A stretch of DNA of 64,000 nt, taken from assembly GCF_017303055.1 (NCBI RefSeq), contig NZ_JAEKJT010000001.1:186001-250000 (forward strand). The letters run 5' to 3'. The notes under the pieces are model-generated. The model saw only the letters and a program-made list of their open reading frames with translations. It did not search any database and was not told where the DNA came from. Source of the stretch: Halomonas litopenaei (GTDB taxonomy: Bacteria; Pseudomonadota; Gammaproteobacteria; Pseudomonadales; Halomonadaceae). Of this stretch, positions 20,191 through 29,212 are shown piece by piece (within the stretch, counting starts at the first letter, position 1; each line of letters begins with the position of its first letter). Position numbers and translations under genes: made by a program.

Positions 20191-21480
20191 ATGGCAGGTC
20201 CATCCAACGTGTCCAATATGGTAGTCGGGCTGGATATCGGAACATCCAAGGTCGTAGCGATCGTGGGTCAGCCCACCGACGATGGTGGCATCGAAATCGC
20301 CGGTATCGGCTCTCACCCTTCCCGAGGTATGAAAAAGGGAGTGGTGATCAATATTGAGTCCACGGTTCAGTCTATTCAGCGTGCGGTGGAAGAAGCGGAA
20401 TTGATGGCAGGTTGCGACATTCATTCCGTGTATGTCGGCATTGCAGGAAGCCATATCAGTTCCATGAATTCCGACGGGGTCGTGGCCATCAAGGAGCGGG
20501 AGGTCGCGCCATCGGATATTGATCGCGTCATCGACTCCGCCAGGGCCAGGGCTATCTCAGAAGGGCAGCGTGTCCTGCATGTATTGCCCCAGGAATTCGC
20601 CATCGACACCCAGGGCGGAATTCGCGAGCCGCTGGGCATGTCCGGTGTGCGCCTGGAAGCCCGTGTTCACCTGGTCACCGCGGCGCTCAATGCGGTGCAG
20701 AATATCGAAAAGTGTGTGCGTCGCTGTGGCCTGGATGTGGACGCCATTATTCTCGAGCAGTTGGCGTCCAGTCATGCGGTGCTGACCGAAGACGAACGCG
20801 AGCTGGGTGTGTGCATGGTGGATATTGGTGGCGGTACCACCGATATTGCCGTATTCACCGAAGGCGCCATCCGTCATACTGCAGTGATTCCGATTGCCGG
20901 TGACCAGGTCACCAACGATATCGCCATGGCGCTGCGCACACCCGCGCAGTACGCCGAGGAGATCAAGGTCAAGTATGCCTGCGCTCTGACTCAGCTGGCC
21001 TCCAGCGACGAGATGATCAAAGTGCCGAGCGTTGGCGACCGTCCTGCACGGGACCTGTCACGCCAGTCCCTGGCCGAGGTGGTAGAACCTCGCTACGAAG
21101 AGCTGTTCACCCTGGTGCGTGACGAACTGCGCCGCAGCGGCTTCGAGGATCTGGTGGCTGCTGGCGTCGTGTTGACCGGCGGAACCTCGCGCATGGAAGG
21201 TGTGGTGGAGCTTGCCGAAGAGATATTTCACATGCCGGTCAGGGTGGCCTGTCCGCAGAATGTGAGAGGTCTCGCCGATGTGGTGCGAAATCCGATTTAT
21301 TCGACGGGTGTCGGTTTGTTACATTACGCTCTACATGAAGCCCGTCAGGGTCGTGCTCACCAAGGGCAGGGTGGCACCACCTCGGCGCAACCGAGGCGCG
21401 AGGACGTCTCCCGGCGTGGACCAGAGGAAAGGATTCCGGCGCTGGAAAAGATAAAAGGCTGGTTCAAAGGAAATTTCTGA
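20191..21480 (+). CDS. ftsA: Cell division protein FtsA (actin-like membrane tether of FtsZ)
   Basis: A 429-residue actin-family ATPase. Nucleotide-binding motifs are [15 protein letters not shown] near the N-terminus, [14 protein letters not shown] near residue 210 and [13 protein letters not shown] near residue 325. The C-terminus [10 protein letters not shown] is the amphipathic membrane-targeting helix. FtsA tethers FtsZ and recruits late division proteins. AAGGAG lies 12-13 bases before the ATG, somewhat far. ftsZ follows after 34 bases. Confidence 0.95.
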   Translation: MAGPSNVSNMVVGLDIGTSKVVAIVGQPTDDGGIEIAGIGSHPSRGMKKGVVINIESTVQSIQRAVEEAELMAGCDIHSVYVGIAGSHISSMNSDGVVAIKEREVAPSDIDRVIDSARARAISEGQRVLHVLPQEFAIDTQGGIREPLGMSGVRLEARVHLVTAALNAVQNIEKCVRRCGLDVDAIILEQLASSHAVLTEDERELGVCMVDIGGGTTDIAVFTEGAIRHTAVIPIAGDQVTNDIAMALRTPAQYAEEIKVKYACALTQLASSDEMIKVPSVGDRPARDLSRQSLAEVVEPRYEELFTLVRDELRRSGFEDLVAAGVVLTGGTSRMEGVVELAEEIFHMPVRVACPQNVRGLADVVRNPIYSTGVGLLHYALHEARQGRAHQGQGGTTSAQPRREDVSRRGPEERIPALEKIKGWFKGNF

Positions 21481-21484
21481 AAGG

Positions 21485-21498
21485 GCCGCTCAAGCGGC
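21485..21498 (+). other. Small hairpin between ftsA and ftsZ
   Basis: GCCGCT-CA-AGCGGC directly after the ftsA stop and 16 bases before the ftsZ start. It is too short and lacks a U-tract for termination. It may influence mRNA processing or relative ftsA/ftsZ expression. Confidence 0.3.
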
Positions 21499-21514
21499 TC
21501 AGGAGACGGGGCAA

Positions 21515-22702
21515 ATGTTCGAAGTCGTAGATAGCGCGCCCTCAAGCAGCGCGGTCATAAAAGTCATCGGTGTCGGTGGCGGCGGCGGCAATGCTGTCAA
21601 TCACATGGTCGAGAGCAGCATCGAAGGGGTGGAGTTCATCTGCGCCAACACTGATGCTCAGGCGCTCAAGCGGGTGTCAGCCAAGACCGTTCTGCAACTC
21701 GGTGGCGAGATCACCAAGGGGCTCGGCGCCGGTGCCAATCCGGAAGTCGGCCGTCAGGCGGCCATGGAAGACCGTGAGCGCATCGCCGAGCTGCTTGGCG
21801 GTGCCGATATGGTCTTCATCACGGCTGGCATGGGTGGCGGTACCGGCACCGGTGGCGCGCCAGTGGTCGCCCAGGTGGCCAAGGAACTCGGCATTCTGAC
21901 CGTTGCCGTGGTCACGCGCCCGTTCCCCTTCGAAGGTCCCAAGCGCATGCGCGCAGCCGAAGAGGGGATGAAGGAGCTGTCCGAGCACGTCGACTCGTTG
22001 ATCACCATCCCCAACGAAAAGCTGCTGTCCGTTCTGGGCAAGAGCGCCACTCTGCTGACCGCCTTCAGCGCCGCGAATGATGTGCTGCTGGGTGCGGTTC
22101 AGGGGATTGCCGAGCTGATCACCAGTCCGGGGATCATCAACGTCGACTTTGCCGACGTCAGAACGGTGATGTCAGAGATGGGTATGGCGATGATGGGAAC
22201 CGGTGGAGCCACCGGTGAAAATCGTGCTCGCGAAGCCGCCGAGAAGGCCATTCGCAGCCCGCTGCTGGAAGACATCGACCTTCACGGCGCCCGGGGCATT
22301 CTGGTCAACATCACGGCAGGGCCAGATCTCTCCATTGGCGAGTTCAACGACGTCGGTGCCACTGTCCAGGAGTTCGCTTCCCAGGACGCCACCATCGTCG
22401 TGGGTACTTCCATCGACATGGACATGACCGACGAGTTGCGCGTTACCGTGGTGGCAGCGGGCCTGGATGCTCAGGTGTCGCGTCAGCAGAAGCCTGCCAG
22501 CCAGCAGCAGACTCGACGTCCTGAGGCGCGTCAACGCCCCCAGCAGGGTGCGATCAATCGCAGCCAGGGTGGCGCCGGCGTCGCTGCAGCGAGCAAGCCT
22601 GAGCCGCAGGAGTCCGCGCGACCCCAGGCCGAGAAGCGCAAGTCACAAGAGCTCGACGATTATCTGGATATCCCGGCGTTCTTGCGTCGGCAGGCGGATT
22701 GA
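21515..22702 (+). CDS. ftsZ: Cell division GTPase FtsZ (tubulin homologue)
   Basis: A 395-residue tubulin-like GTPase. The GTP-binding signature [10 protein letters not shown] sits near residue 108, and the T7-loop region near 205-215 is intact ([11 protein letters not shown]). A disordered Q/R-rich linker spans about 318-375, and the conserved C-terminal peptide [12 protein letters not shown] binds FtsA, ZipA and other partners. FtsZ assembles the division ring. AGGAGA precedes the ATG. This is the last gene of the dcw cluster. Confidence 0.97.
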   Translation: MFEVVDSAPSSSAVIKVIGVGGGGGNAVNHMVESSIEGVEFICANTDAQALKRVSAKTVLQLGGEITKGLGAGANPEVGRQAAMEDRERIAELLGGADMVFITAGMGGGTGTGGAPVVAQVAKELGILTVAVVTRPFPFEGPKRMRAAEEGMKELSEHVDSLITIPNEKLLSVLGKSATLLTAFSAANDVLLGAVQGIAELITSPGIINVDFADVRTVMSEMGMAMMGTGGATGENRAREAAEKAIRSPLLEDIDLHGARGILVNITAGPDLSIGEFNDVGATVQEFASQDATIVVGTSIDMDMTDELRVTVVAAGLDAQVSRQQKPASQQQTRRPEARQRPQQGAINRSQGGAGVAAASKPEPQESARPQAEKRKSQELDDYLDIPAFLRRQAD

Positions 22703-22754
22703 TCGAAACGAGCGTAGGGTTTTCCGGGTGCGGGCATCGGAAGGCAAGGTTTTT

Positions 22755-22783
22755 TTGTTGAAACGTCCGTTCGGTGTTATAGT
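22755..22783 (+). promoter_or_regulatory. Sigma-70 promoter for lpxC
   Basis: TTGTTG (22755-22760), 17-bp spacer, TATAGT (22778-22783), starting near 22790, about 35 bases before the lpxC ATG. E. coli also has a promoter between ftsZ and lpxC. Confidence 0.55.
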
Positions 22784-22824
22784 GAACGGTGTTTCATAAC
22801 CAACGACTGCCTGGCGACTGCACA

Positions 22825-23736
22825 ATGATCAGACAACGCACCCTGAAAAACGTCATCCGCGCGACGGGCGTGGGACTGCACTCCGGCAAGAAGGTGTATC
22901 TTACCCTTCGTCCTGCGCCGGTGGACACGGGCATTGTGTTCGTGCGCACCGACCTCGAGCCGGAAGTTCGCATCCCGGCCCAGGCGATAAACGTCACCGA
23001 CACTACCCTGTGTACTGCCCTGTCCCAGGATGGTGAAAAAGTTGCGACGGTGGAGCACCTGATGTCCGCCTTCGCGGGTCTCGGTATCGACAATGCCTAC
23101 GTGGATGTCAGCGCGCCGGAAGTGCCCATCATGGACGGTAGCGCCGGACCCTTCGTGTTCCTGATCCAGTCTGCGGGCATTCAGGAGCAGAATGCGGCCA
23201 AGAAGTTCATCCGCATCAAGAGCGAGATCAAGGTCACCGAAGGCGACAAGGAAGCGATCTTCCTGCCCCACAAGGGGTTCAAGGTGTCCTTCGCGATCGA
23301 TTTCGACCATCCTGTGTTCGAAGATCAGAAGCAGACGGCCATGGTGGACTTTTCCACCACCTCGTTCGTCAAGGAAGTGTCCCGCGCGCGGACCTTCGGC
23401 TTCATGCGTGATCTCGAGTATCTGCGGTCCAACAATCTGGCCCTTGGCGGTAGCCTCGACAACGCCATCGTGGTGGATGACTACCGCATCGTGAACGACG
23501 GTGGTCTGCGTTACGACGATGAATTCGTCAAGCACAAGGTGCTGGATGCCATCGGCGACCTGTACCAGCTGGGACACAGCCTGATTGGCGAGTTCCGCGG
23601 CGTGAAGTCCGGGCATGCGCTCAACAATCAGCTGTGCCGTGCCCTGATCGAGCAGCCGGAGGCCTGGGAAATCGTGACCTTCGAGAGCGAGGCCGAGCCC
23701 GCTCCGATTTCCTACGCAGCGCCCGCCATGGCGTGA
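22825..23736 (+). CDS. lpxC: UDP-3-O-acyl-GlcNAc deacetylase LpxC
   Basis: A 303-residue zinc deacetylase, close to the 305 of E. coli. [21 protein letters not shown] is the family N-terminus; [15 protein letters not shown] supplies a zinc histidine, [15 protein letters not shown] the others, and [15 protein letters not shown] the general-acid histidine. It performs the committed step of lipid A synthesis. E. coli LpxC is degraded by FtsH; the C-terminal tail here (SYAAPAMA) is also non-polar. The ATG at 22825 was chosen by family alignment; the ribosome site is weak. Confidence 0.96.
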   Translation: MIRQRTLKNVIRATGVGLHSGKKVYLTLRPAPVDTGIVFVRTDLEPEVRIPAQAINVTDTTLCTALSQDGEKVATVEHLMSAFAGLGIDNAYVDVSAPEVPIMDGSAGPFVFLIQSAGIQEQNAAKKFIRIKSEIKVTEGDKEAIFLPHKGFKVSFAIDFDHPVFEDQKQTAMVDFSTTSFVKEVSRARTFGFMRDLEYLRSNNLALGGSLDNAIVVDDYRIVNDGGLRYDDEFVKHKVLDAIGDLYQLGHSLIGEFRGVKSGHALNNQLCRALIEQPEAWEIVTFESEAEPAPISYAAPAMA

Positions 23737-23838
23737 TGTCGCGGGTGGCAGGGTGATGTGAGCGTCCCGCAGATCGCCAGTCTCACCTCGCTTGCCATTG
23801 CCTGTTGTTGCCCGTGTCCGTACCCGTGACCTGCATCG

Positions 23839-23863
23839 ACGCCGCCCCCAGGGGCGGCGTTTT
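23839..23863 (+). terminator. Intrinsic terminator of lpxC
   Basis: A 10-bp perfect stem ACGCCGCCCC / GGGGCGGCGT (23839-23848 and 23851-23860), followed by TTTGCTGTTT. Confidence 0.75.
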
Positions 23864-23871
23864 GCTGTTTG

Positions 23872-23909
23872 AGAGTTCCGTGTCGAAGGGAGAGTTCCTT
23901 GTCGAAGGG
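23872..23909. repeat. 19-bp tandem duplication
   Basis: Two adjacent 19-bp copies (23872-23890 and 23891-23909), AGAGTTCC[G/T]TGTCGAAGGG, differ at one base. They lie right after the lpxC terminator. The rest of the 211 bases between that terminator and dciA shows no gene. Confidence 0.85.
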
Positions 23910-23950
23910 GGCGGGCGAGCAATGCCGCAAACCGAGTGGACGTCACGCGC

Positions 23951-23976
23951 GTACGTTGCGAGTGTACGTTGCGAGT
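23951..23976. repeat. 13-bp tandem duplication
   Basis: GTACGTTGCGAGT occurs twice back to back (23951-23963 and 23964-23976), with no mismatch. It is in the same lpxC-dciA gap as the 19-bp duplication. Confidence 0.85.
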
Positions 23977-24074
23977 GCGCGTCGAGCGTGCTTGCCGCGG
24001 CTGGTCGCTAGCGCAGTGTGGTAGGTGGGGTGGCCGGTCGATGGGTTCGTTGCGCGGCCGTTGGCGACACGCTG

Positions 24075-24542
24075 CTAGCGGTCGGAGCGGGCTTCTGCAT
24101 GGGCGGCCAGCCGTTCGAGGGCACGCTTCAGGCGAGGGTCTTCGATGTCTGCCGCACAGCTCGACAGCTCATCTCCGGCCTCGGCTGGCAGTCGCCTGAC
24201 CTGTCGGGGGGCGACCTTGGCAGGGCGTACCGGGCGGACCTTGAAGTGAAAGCCGGTGACCGCCTGAAACTCCGGCAGCTGGTGCAGGCTCTCCAGAAGT
24301 CGTGGCTGTTCGTAGCGCAGTCGTGTGAGCCAGGCCGCGCCATCGGTGATCAGGGTCAGGCGTCCGTCACGAAAGCCGCCGACAAACAGATGGTCGGCCA
24401 GGGGGGCTGTCAGCTCGCTACGCAGGTGTTCCTGGGCACGCTCGATCAGTCGTGCCATGCGCATCAGTCCGCCCAGTTCCCCGCGGCCTCCAAGAAGGCC
24501 GGTCATGGACTGGGCGCGGAACCGCTTAACCTTTATACTCAT
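24075..24542 (-). CDS. dciA: DciA-type helicase loader (DUF721)
   Basis: A 155-residue protein with the DUF721 domain in its first two-thirds (RMARLIERAQEHLRSELTAPLADHLFVGGFRDGRLTLITDGAAWLTRLRYEQ). DciA proteins help load the replicative helicase DnaB in the many bacteria that lack DnaC. The C-terminal third is charged and probably flexible. The lpxC-dciA-secA arrangement is shared with Pseudomonas. The start codon lacks a clear ribosome site; an in-frame ATG at 24506 is possible but would cut the domain. Convergent with lpxC and divergent from the secA leader ORF. Confidence 0.85.
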   Translation of the reverse strand: MSIKVKRFRAQSMTGLLGGRGELGGLMRMARLIERAQEHLRSELTAPLADHLFVGGFRDGRLTLITDGAAWLTRLRYEQPRLLESLHQLPEFQAVTGFHFKVRPVRPAKVAPRQVRRLPAEAGDELSSCAADIEDPRLKRALERLAAHAEARSDR

Positions 24543-24587
24543 GAGCTTGTGTCTTGGGGTTTCCCAGGATCAATGGAGAGTGTGTCG

Positions 24588-24616
24588 TTGCCAATGGGTG
24601 GCACCGAGACTAGCAC
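24588..24616 (+). promoter_or_regulatory. Weak candidate promoter for the secA leader ORF
   Basis: TTGCCA (24588-24593), 17-bp spacer, TAGCAC (24611-24616). The -10 is poor. The predicted start near 24623 is about 15 bases before the ATG at 24638. It is the best match in the 95-base divergent gap. Confidence 0.25.
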
Positions 24617-24637
24617 GCGACGGAGTTGCCCGACAGC

Positions 24638-24985
24638 ATGACAGCCCTGGAATCACATCGTAGCTGCCCCCGCGAGGCGAGTGCCCGGCGTGTAGCGCGG
24701 TGGTGGCTGGCCGGTTTGCTGGTAGGGTGTCTGTTACCGGCGAGCCTGGCGGCGGCCGAGTCGCCCAGAGCGACCGAGCGGCTGGTGCAGATATGTATCA
24801 TGGCCCCGGCGGTCATACGCGCGCATACCATGCTCAAGGCCTGTCGGCATCGGCTGGCCACTCACCCTCGAGTCTCCCTCACCTATCACCCGGTACGCGC
24901 TGATCTGCGCTGGGATACCTTTTATTTGCCTGCGGTCGCTGCACTGGATGTACGCGCGCCAAGGGCTCCCCCTGTCGTTGGCTGA
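24638..24985 (+). CDS. Small secreted protein upstream of secA; candidate SecM-like arrest peptide
   Basis: A 115-residue ORF ending 77 bases before secA. Residues 1-40 look like a cleavable signal peptide: Arg-rich start, hydrophobic core [16 protein letters not shown], then AAAES. The remainder matches no enzyme family I know. The C-terminus is [17 protein letters not shown] at 109-112 and an overlapping RAP at 106-108, three residues before the stop. F95 with P98 recalls the FxxP of E. coli SecM, whose arrest core ends in GIRAGP. Known SecM is a secreted leader that stalls ribosomes and raises secA translation when secretion is slow; RAPP/RAPG motifs have been reported in other arrest peptides upstream of secretion genes. 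The position, signal peptide and C-terminal motif support this role, but stalling is inferred. The start could also be TTG at 24626. Confidence 0.6.
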   Translation: MTALESHRSCPREASARRVARWWLAGLLVGCLLPASLAAAESPRATERLVQICIMAPAVIRAHTMLKACRHRLATHPRVSLTYHPVRADLRWDTFYLPAVAALDVRAPRAPPVVG

Positions 24986-25062
24986 CATCAAGGACGTCGT
25001 TATTGCTTGAGTTTTCCGATGAGCGGAGAGCTCACTTCAGCCAGTCAATGTCAGGAAGTGTC
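24982..25062 (+). promoter_or_regulatory. secA leader RNA that can mask the secA ribosome-binding site
   Basis: The secA Shine-Dalgarno AGGAAG is at 25053-25058. CACTTC (25033-25038) pairs perfectly with GAAGTG (25055-25060), covering it. CTGACAT (24982-24988), which contains the stop codon of the leader ORF, pairs perfectly with ATGTCAG (25048-25054), covering its first bases. A ribosome halted near the RAPP codons (24962-24973) would reach into the first arm of the second pairing. Confidence 0.5.
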
Positions 25063-27789
25063 ATGATCAATTCCCTGTTGCGTAAAGTGGTCGGTTCCAA
25101 GAACGACCGTGACGTCAAACGTATGTTTCGCCAGGTGCGCGCCGTCAACGAGCTCGAGTCGAGCCTGGAGAGCCTGGACGACGCTGCCCTGAGTGCCCGC
25201 ACGGCGGAATTCCGTGAGCGTCTGGCCGGGGGCGAGTCGCTGGACGCGCTGCTGCCGGAAGCCTTTGCCACCGTGCGCGAGGCCAGTAAGCGGGTCATGG
25301 GCATGCGCCATTTCGATGTACAGCTCATTGGTGGCATGACCCTCAATCGCGGCCGGATCGCCGAGATGAAGACCGGCGAGGGCAAGACCCTGGTAGCCAC
25401 GCTGGCGGTGTATCTGAATGCGTTGCCCGGCAAGGGCGTGCATGTCGTCACCGTCAACGATTATCTGGCACGGCGTGACGCCAACTGGATGCGCCCTCTG
25501 TATGAGTTTCTGGGGCTGTCGGTGGGGGTGATCTACTCCGGCCAGACGTCTGAAGAAAAGCGTGATTCCTACGCCTGCGACATCACCTATGGCACCAACA
25601 ACGAGTTTGGTTTCGACTACCTGCGCGACAACATGGCGTTTTCGCTGGAGGACAAGGTTCAGCGTGACCTCTACTTCGCCATTGTCGATGAGGTCGACTC
25701 GATCCTGATCGATGAAGCTCGCACACCGCTGATCATCTCCGGTGCAGTGGATGAAAACACCGAGCTCTACAAGGTCGTGGATCGCCTGGCCCAGGAGCTT
25801 GCTCCGTGCACCGACGAGGAAGATCCCGAGAGCGGCGACTTCACTCTGGACGAGAAGCAAAAGCAGGTAGAGTTGACCGAGGGTGGCCACCATCGAGTGG
25901 AGGAGCTGATGCGGGCCCAGGGGCTGCTGGGCGAGGAGGACTCTCTCTACGCCGCGCAGAACCTCAACCTGCTGCAGCACATGCACTCGGCCCTGCGTGC
26001 ACGACACCTTTACCACGTCGACGTGGACTATATCGTCAGTGACGGTCAGGTCGTGATCGTCGATGAGCATACCGGTCGTACCATGCCCGGCCGCCGCTGG
26101 TCGGAAGGCCTGCACCAGGCTGTCGAGGCCAAGGAGGGCGTGACGGTTCAGCGTGAAAGTCAGACGTTGGCCTCGACGACCTTCCAGAACTACTTCCGCC
26201 TGTACGAAAAACTGTCCGGCATGACCGGTACTGCGGATACCGAGGCCTTCGAGTTCCGTCAGATCTATGGGCTCGACGTGGTGGTCATTCCCACCAATCG
26301 CCCGCTGGCGAGAAAGGACATGAATGACCTGGTGTACCTCAGTGCTGAAGAGAAGTACGAGGCCATCATCGAGGACGTCAAGGTACAGGTCGAGGCCGGT
26401 CGTCCGGTGCTGGTGGGTACCGCATCCATCGAGACGTCGGAGTATCTGGCAGAGCTGATGCGCAAGTCGGGCATCGACTTCAACGTGCTTAATGCCAAGC
26501 AGCACCAGCGCGAAGCCGACATCATCGCCCAGGCCGGTCGTCCTGGTGCCGTCACCATTGCCACCAATATGGCCGGTCGCGGTACCGACATCATGCTGGG
26601 GGGCAACTGGGAGGCGGAAGCTGCCACCCTGGACAACCCCTCCGACGCCGATGTCGAAGCGCTCAAGGAGGCTTGGAAAGAGCGTCACGAGGCCGTGCTG
26701 GCGGCCGGTGGCCTTCACGTTATCGGTTCCGAGCGCCACGAGTCGCGGCGTATCGACAACCAGTTGCGCGGCCGCTCCGGTCGCCAGGGCGATCCGGGCT
26801 CCACGCGCTTCTTCCTGTCCCTCGAAGACAATCTGATGCGTCTGTTCGGCTCCGAGCGTGTGCAGAAGCTCATGCAGGCGCTGGGACTCGAGCGGGGCGA
26901 AGCCATCGAGCACAAGATGGTATCCAATGCGGTGGAGCGTGCCCAGAAGAAGGTCGAGGGTCGCAACTTCGACATCCGCAAGCAGCTGCTTGAATATGAT
27001 GATGTGGCCAATGACCAGCGCCGTGTGATCTACGAGCAGCGCAACGAGATTCTGGCGGCCAGTGACGTGTCCGAGAATGTGATGGGCATTCGCGAAGAGG
27101 TGCTGGACGAGGCGATCAGTGCCTTTGTGCCGCCTCAGAGCCTGCCGGAGCAGTGGGACCTGGCCGGTCTTGAGGCTCACCTCAAGAGCGAGTACCAGCT
27201 CGAGGCGCCGGTGGTGCAGTGGGCGGAAGAGGATGACCGGTTCCACGAGGAGCAGCTGCGCGAACGCCTGCAGACTCAGCACCGCGAGACCTATCAGGCC
27301 AAGGTGGCCATCGCCGGTGAAGAGCTTATGCGTCGGTTCGAGAAGCAGGTCATGCTGCAGGTGCTGGACACTCGCTGGAAAGAGCACCTCCAGTCGATGG
27401 ACCACCTGCGTCGCGGCATTCACCTGCGTGGTTATGCGCAGAAGAATCCGAAGCAGGAGTACAAGCGCGAGTCCTTCGAGCTGTTCCAGAATCTGCTGAC
27501 CAACATCAAGGCTGACGTCACGCGTATCCTCAGTCACGTCCAGGTGCGTGCGCCAGAGGAAGTCGACGCACTCGAGCGTCAGCGGCGCGAAGCCTTGGCT
27601 CGGGAAAGCGCCCAGGCGGCCAGTCGGCATGATGAGGCGCCGGCAGCGGAGGACGATGGCCAGCGGCACGTGAATGAGATGGCTGACCAGCGTCCAGTGC
27701 GCCGCGATGCCCCCAAGGTCGGTCGCAACGACGCTTGCCCGTGCGGTTCTGGCAAGAAGTACAAGCAGTGTTGCGGCAAGCTCAGCTGA
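25063..27789 (+). CDS. secA: Preprotein translocase ATPase SecA
   Basis: A 908-residue motor of the Sec pathway that pushes unfolded preproteins through SecYEG. The Walker A TGEGKT has Lys108, as in E. coli; [20 protein letters not shown] is the DEAD-like Walker B region; [17 protein letters not shown] and [19 protein letters not shown] are the later helicase motifs. The C-terminal zinc-binding tail [14 protein letters not shown] binds SecB. The ATG at 25063 was chosen by alignment with [16 protein letters not shown]. Its ribosome site lies in the pairing element just upstream. Confidence 0.97.
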   Translation: MINSLLRKVVGSKNDRDVKRMFRQVRAVNELESSLESLDDAALSARTAEFRERLAGGESLDALLPEAFATVREASKRVMGMRHFDVQLIGGMTLNRGRIAEMKTGEGKTLVATLAVYLNALPGKGVHVVTVNDYLARRDANWMRPLYEFLGLSVGVIYSGQTSEEKRDSYACDITYGTNNEFGFDYLRDNMAFSLEDKVQRDLYFAIVDEVDSILIDEARTPLIISGAVDENTELYKVVDRLAQELAPCTDEEDPESGDFTLDEKQKQVELTEGGHHRVEELMRAQGLLGEEDSLYAAQNLNLLQHMHSALRARHLYHVDVDYIVSDGQVVIVDEHTGRTMPGRRWSEGLHQAVEAKEGVTVQRESQTLASTTFQNYFRLYEKLSGMTGTADTEAFEFRQIYGLDVVVIPTNRPLARKDMNDLVYLSAEEKYEAIIEDVKVQVEAGRPVLVGTASIETSEYLAELMRKSGIDFNVLNAKQHQREADIIAQAGRPGAVTIATNMAGRGTDIMLGGNWEAEAATLDNPSDADVEALKEAWKERHEAVLAAGGLHVIGSERHESRRIDNQLRGRSGRQGDPGSTRFFLSLEDNLMRLFGSERVQKLMQALGLERGEAIEHKMVSNAVERAQKKVEGRNFDIRKQLLEYDDVANDQRRVIYEQRNEILAASDVSENVMGIREEVLDEAISAFVPPQSLPEQWDLAGLEAHLKSEYQLEAPVVQWAEEDDRFHEEQLRERLQTQHRETYQAKVAIAGEELMRRFEKQVMLQVLDTRWKEHLQSMDHLRRGIHLRGYAQKNPKQEYKRESFELFQNLLTNIKADVTRILSHVQVRAPEEVDALERQRREALARESAQAASRHDEAPAAEDDGQRHVNEMADQRPVRRDAPKVGRNDACPCGSGKKYKQCCGKLS

Positions 27790-27818
27790 GCAAGCTGCAC
27801 CGCCGATGATGACGACGA

Positions 27819-27838
27819 CCCCGGGCAATGTCCCGGGG
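27819..27838 (+). other. Hairpin between secA and argJ
   Basis: CCCCGGG (27819-27825), loop CAATGT, CCCGGGG (27832-27838). No T-run follows, so read-through into argJ, 26 bases on, is likely. It may mark an mRNA end or processing site. Confidence 0.45.
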
Positions 27839-27863
27839 GCGTCTCGACAGCAGGAGACTAACG

Positions 27864-29081
27864 ATGGCAGTGGGTGACAGCAGTTTTCCAGCAATGACGC
27901 CGATCGCTGGCGTGCGTCTCGGTACCGCCATGGCCGGGATCAAGAAGCCTGGCCGGCGGGATCTGGTGCTGATTGAGGTGGCCGAAGGGGCCTCTGTGTC
28001 GGGCACGTTCACCCGCAACGCCTTCTGCGCTGCGCCGGTGCATGTGGCCAAGGCGCATCTGGCCAGCGCGCCGGCAACTCGCTACCTGGTGATCAATACC
28101 GGCAACGCCAATGCGGGCACCGGTGAGATCGGCATGCGCGATGCCAGGGCCACCTGTCAGCAAGTGGCCGACATTGCTGGGGTGAGCAGCGAGCAGGTGC
28201 TGCCGTTCTCTACCGGTGTCATTGGCGAGCCTCTGCCCATGGAGCGCCTGCTTGCAGGCCTTCCTGAAGCGGTGGATCAGCTGAGCGACAGTGCCGAAGC
28301 CTGGCGCCAGGCCGCCGAAGGCATTCTGACCACAGATACCCGCATCAAGGGCGCCTCGCGCCGCGTGATGCTCAAGGGCGGCGAGGTGGTCATCAATGGG
28401 ATCGCCAAGGGCTCAGGCATGATTCGCCCGGACATGGCCACCATGCTGGGGTTTGTCGCCACGGATGCGGCCATCGAGCAGGAGGCCCTGGATGCCTGGC
28501 TGCGGGATGGGGTGAAAAGGTCGTTCAACAGTATTACCGTCGACTCGGATACCTCGACCAACGACGCGTGCATGCTGATCGCCACCGGGCAAGCCGCAGC
28601 CGTGGCTGACGCCGAGGATGAGCGACGCTTTCGCCAGGCCCTGGATGAGGTGCTGGTGAGCCTGGCACAGGCGATCATCCGTGATGGCGAGGGCGCGACC
28701 AAGTTCGTCACGCTGGCGGTGTCCGGCGCGCGCAGCGTCGATGAAGCGCGTGAGGTAGCGTTTACCGTGGCCCACTCCCCACTGGTCAAGACCGCGCTCT
28801 ACGCAAGCGATGCTAACTGGGGGCGTATCCTGGCGGCGGTGGGACGCGCCCAGGTCAGTGACTTTGACGTGGACCTGGTCACCATCGACCTGGGGCCGGT
28901 GCGCCTGGTGGAGCATGGCGGCAGGGCGACAGGCTACACCGAAGAGGCCGGTAGTGCGGTGATGGCAGGAGAAGAGATCACCATCGCCATCGATCTCGGT
29001 CGCGGCGAGGCGTCGGCAACGGTGTGGACATCCGATCTGTCCCACGATTATGTCTCGATCAATGCCGACTACCGTAGCTGA
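27864..29081 (+). CDS. argJ: Bifunctional ornithine acetyltransferase / N-acetylglutamate synthase ArgJ
   Basis: A 405-residue self-cleaving Ntn-like enzyme of arginine synthesis. It moves the acetyl group from N-acetylornithine to glutamate. The autocleavage and active-site stretch GSGMIRPDMATMLGF is present; cleavage falls before Thr193 in MATML. NTGNANAGTG and SFNSITVDSDTSTNDA are further signatures. Whether it also uses acetyl-CoA (bifunctional form) cannot be told from sequence alone. AGGAGA precedes the ATG. secA-argJ adjacency is conserved in Pseudomonas. Confidence 0.94.
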   Translation: MAVGDSSFPAMTPIAGVRLGTAMAGIKKPGRRDLVLIEVAEGASVSGTFTRNAFCAAPVHVAKAHLASAPATRYLVINTGNANAGTGEIGMRDARATCQQVADIAGVSSEQVLPFSTGVIGEPLPMERLLAGLPEAVDQLSDSAEAWRQAAEGILTTDTRIKGASRRVMLKGGEVVINGIAKGSGMIRPDMATMLGFVATDAAIEQEALDAWLRDGVKRSFNSITVDSDTSTNDACMLIATGQAAAVADAEDERRFRQALDEVLVSLAQAIIRDGEGATKFVTLAVSGARSVDEAREVAFTVAHSPLVKTALYASDANWGRILAAVGRAQVSDFDVDLVTIDLGPVRLVEHGGRATGYTEEAGSAVMAGEEITIAIDLGRGEASATVWTSDLSHDYVSINADYRS

Positions 29082-29112
29082 TTCATCCGCAAGGTATGAT
29101 CTGCGGATGAAT
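29081..29112 (+). other. Perfect 11-bp inverted repeat at the end of argJ
   Basis: ATTCATCCGCA (29081-29091) and TGCGGATGAAT (29102-29112) flank a 10-base loop; the first base belongs to the argJ stop codon. No T-run follows. It could be a hairpin that protects the argJ message or a protein-binding site. Confidence 0.6.
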
Positions 29113-29212
29113 CTCGCTGTCTGAATCGGTATCCTATGCCGACTTTTATCCTGGCCCACCCGACTGAAAACTGGCGCGGGCATGGCCCGCGAATCCAAGC
29201 TGGTAACGTTGA

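Noticed and set aside
22703..22757. Terminator after ftsZ ending in the seven-T run at 22750-22756
   Set aside because: The only hairpin nearby (TTCCG/CGGAA) is five pairs long and seven bases away from the T-run. The T-run lies in the lpxC promoter.
25051..27894. A very long open frame on the minus strand opposite secA
   Set aside because: It mirrors the codon pattern of secA in GC-rich DNA, has no known domain and runs through a clearly real gene. Similar long antisense frames opposite ftsI, the fabD-fabG region and fabF were rejected for the same reason.
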